A stretch of DNA of 64,000 nucleotides, taken from assembly GCF_910592395.1 (NCBI RefSeq), contig NC_088309.1, positions 3,102,501 to 3,166,500 of the forward strand. The letters are read 5' to 3'. A program made the translations under genes and the position numbers. The notes beneath the pieces are model-generated. The model made no database searches. It was not told the DNA's origin and was given only the letters and a program-made list of their open reading frames with translations. Positions 63,243-64,000 of the stretch are shown here, piece after piece (position 1 is the stretch's first letter; every line of letters starts with the position of its first letter). The stretch is from Lineus longissimus. Lineage: Eukaryota; Nemertea; Pilidiophora; Heteronemertea; Lineidae.

Positions 63243-64000
63243 ATGGCAACAGTTGGCTTTGACGATCTCTTGGCGGCTTATGGTATGCCAGACATGGCGA
63301 CCATCTTGGCAGATGACAAACAACCCATTATGCTGGGTGCAGATGCAAGTCCAACCGCAAATAAAAGTAAAGATAACGGAAAAGATCATGTCGATACTGG
63401 TATAAATAGTCCGCCGTTCCCTTTGATGGCATCTGCTGCTGCTCCTAGAATGGCTAGTCCAACTAAAGGCACTCCCAATCATAACTATCAGAGATTTTCA
63501 GGGGTGTCTCAGGTTTCCAGAAACTCGCCTATTTGGAACTCTGTCCCTCCAGGAAAGCCGAAACTACCACAGACAAGCAGAAAAAGTGTCTCTCAACGGA
63601 GACCAAAAGCGAGGGGTCGGGCCAATTCAAGGCCATATACTTACCCAGACGAGAGACAGATGTATCAATCTTTTAATATTACTGATCCAACGTTGACTCC
63701 TAGTGGTCCGTCTGCTGGTCAGAATGTTATGGTTGGACAACAGTTCAGAAGTTCCAATCAAAGTGAGCCTCATTCTGCAGCCCACAAGTTTGTGTCCTTG
63801 ATCCAGCATATGGAAAAGCCAAAGCCCGACAATCCTCAAAATGGCACGAATACATCAAATTCCATTGTATTGAGTATACCATATGGGAACACGCTCTTGT
63901 CAAAAGCAAATCCTCTACCGCCGTACAAGCCACCGAAGCCACCGCCACACCTGAAAATACCAGACACTCGTTTCCTTTGCACTGTGTGCGATGACACATT
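63243..64000 (+). CDS. Zinc-finger protein, ZNF532/592/687-like, N-terminal part (partial)
   Basis: The open frame runs from ATG 63243 to the window end (252 codons, no stop). The first residues, GFDDLLAAYGMPDM, match the conserved N-terminal DFDDLLAAFDIPD motif of vertebrate ZNF532, ZNF592 and ZNF687. A long low-complexity Ser/Pro/Asn-rich stretch follows, then a Pro-rich patch (LPPYKPPKPPPHLKIP). The frame ends at RFLCTVCDDT, apparently the beginning of the first C2H2 zinc finger. In vertebrates these proteins join ZMYND8 in a chromatin-reader complex, and the N-terminal motif is shared by all three. The coding exon begins at 63216, after acceptor ttcag, with 27 nt of 5' UTR. Identification rests mainly on the N-terminal motif. 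Confidence 0.65.
   Translation, partial: MATVGFDDLLAAYGMPDMATILADDKQPIMLGADASPTANKSKDNGKDHVDTGINSPPFPLMASAAAPRMASPTKGTPNHNYQRFSGVSQVSRNSPIWNSVPPGKPKLPQTSRKSVSQRRPKARGRANSRPYTYPDERQMYQSFNITDPTLTPSGPSAGQNVMVGQQFRSSNQSEPHSAAHKFVSLIQHMEKPKPDNPQNGTNTSNSIVLSIPYGNTLLSKANPLPPYKPPKPPPHLKIPDTRFLCTVCDDT

Noticed and set aside
63207-63482. 91-codon frame antisense to the zinc-finger exon
   Set aside because: Shadow of the real plus-strand coding exon, with no family similarity.

Overview
The window is animal nuclear DNA. Its genes are split by GT-AG introns, carry deuterostome/lophotrochozoan-type proteins, and sit in an AT-rich, repeat-laden background. The motif TACATGTA and (ag)gtcaaggtca-type repeats recur, and there are several foldback elements and minisatellites. 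This fits a marine invertebrate (lophotrochozoan or invertebrate deuterostome). I cannot name the species, and no bacterial-style gene, tRNA, rRNA or CRISPR array was seen. Exon boundaries were derived by hand from splice signals, reading phase and family similarity. Every complete gene model below closes in frame.

Layout from left to right: (1) 4351-9160, minus, the first three coding exons of a furin/PCSK5/PCSK6-class proprotein convertase, with the rest lying left of base 1; (2) 10314-14511, minus, a 10-exon lysosomal phospholipase B-like protein (PLBD2-like); (3) 14910-15719, plus, a single-exon PH-domain sesquipedalian (PHETA) protein, head-to-head with gene 2; (4) 19331-21788, plus, SRRD (SRR1-like); (5) 25407-30211, minus, APPBP2; (6) 32690-48590, minus, a PIAS-family SUMO E3 ligase; (7) 48831-51398, plus, NDUFS7, which shares a 240-bp head-to-head promoter region with PIAS; (8) 52707-54305, plus, an unusual RING + ubiquitin-like + TerD-like protein; (9) 57355-59051, minus, an ER-type cyclophilin; (10) 59268-62123, minus, a membrane-anchored JmjC oxygenase with a C-terminal EF-hand; (11) 63243-64000 and beyond, plus, the N-terminus of a ZNF532/592/687-like zinc-finger protein.

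The genes are mostly unrelated housekeeping functions (secretory pathway, lysosome, endosome, SUMO, mitochondrion, ER folding) and do not form a pathway. The most notable observations are these. PIAS has two tandem 91-nt alternative exons in its PINIT domain, separated by only 32 nt. The PIAS C-terminal exons are reachable only across an in-frame TGA. One gene fuses a RING, a ubiquitin-like domain and a TerD-like domain. A JmjC + EF-hand type II membrane protein is present. A 2.07-kb poly(A)-tailed insertion is built from 302-bp tandem units and flanked by a 15-bp target duplication. Between genes lie several foldback/MITE-like elements and two copies of a dispersed repeat containing 33-bp minisatellite units.
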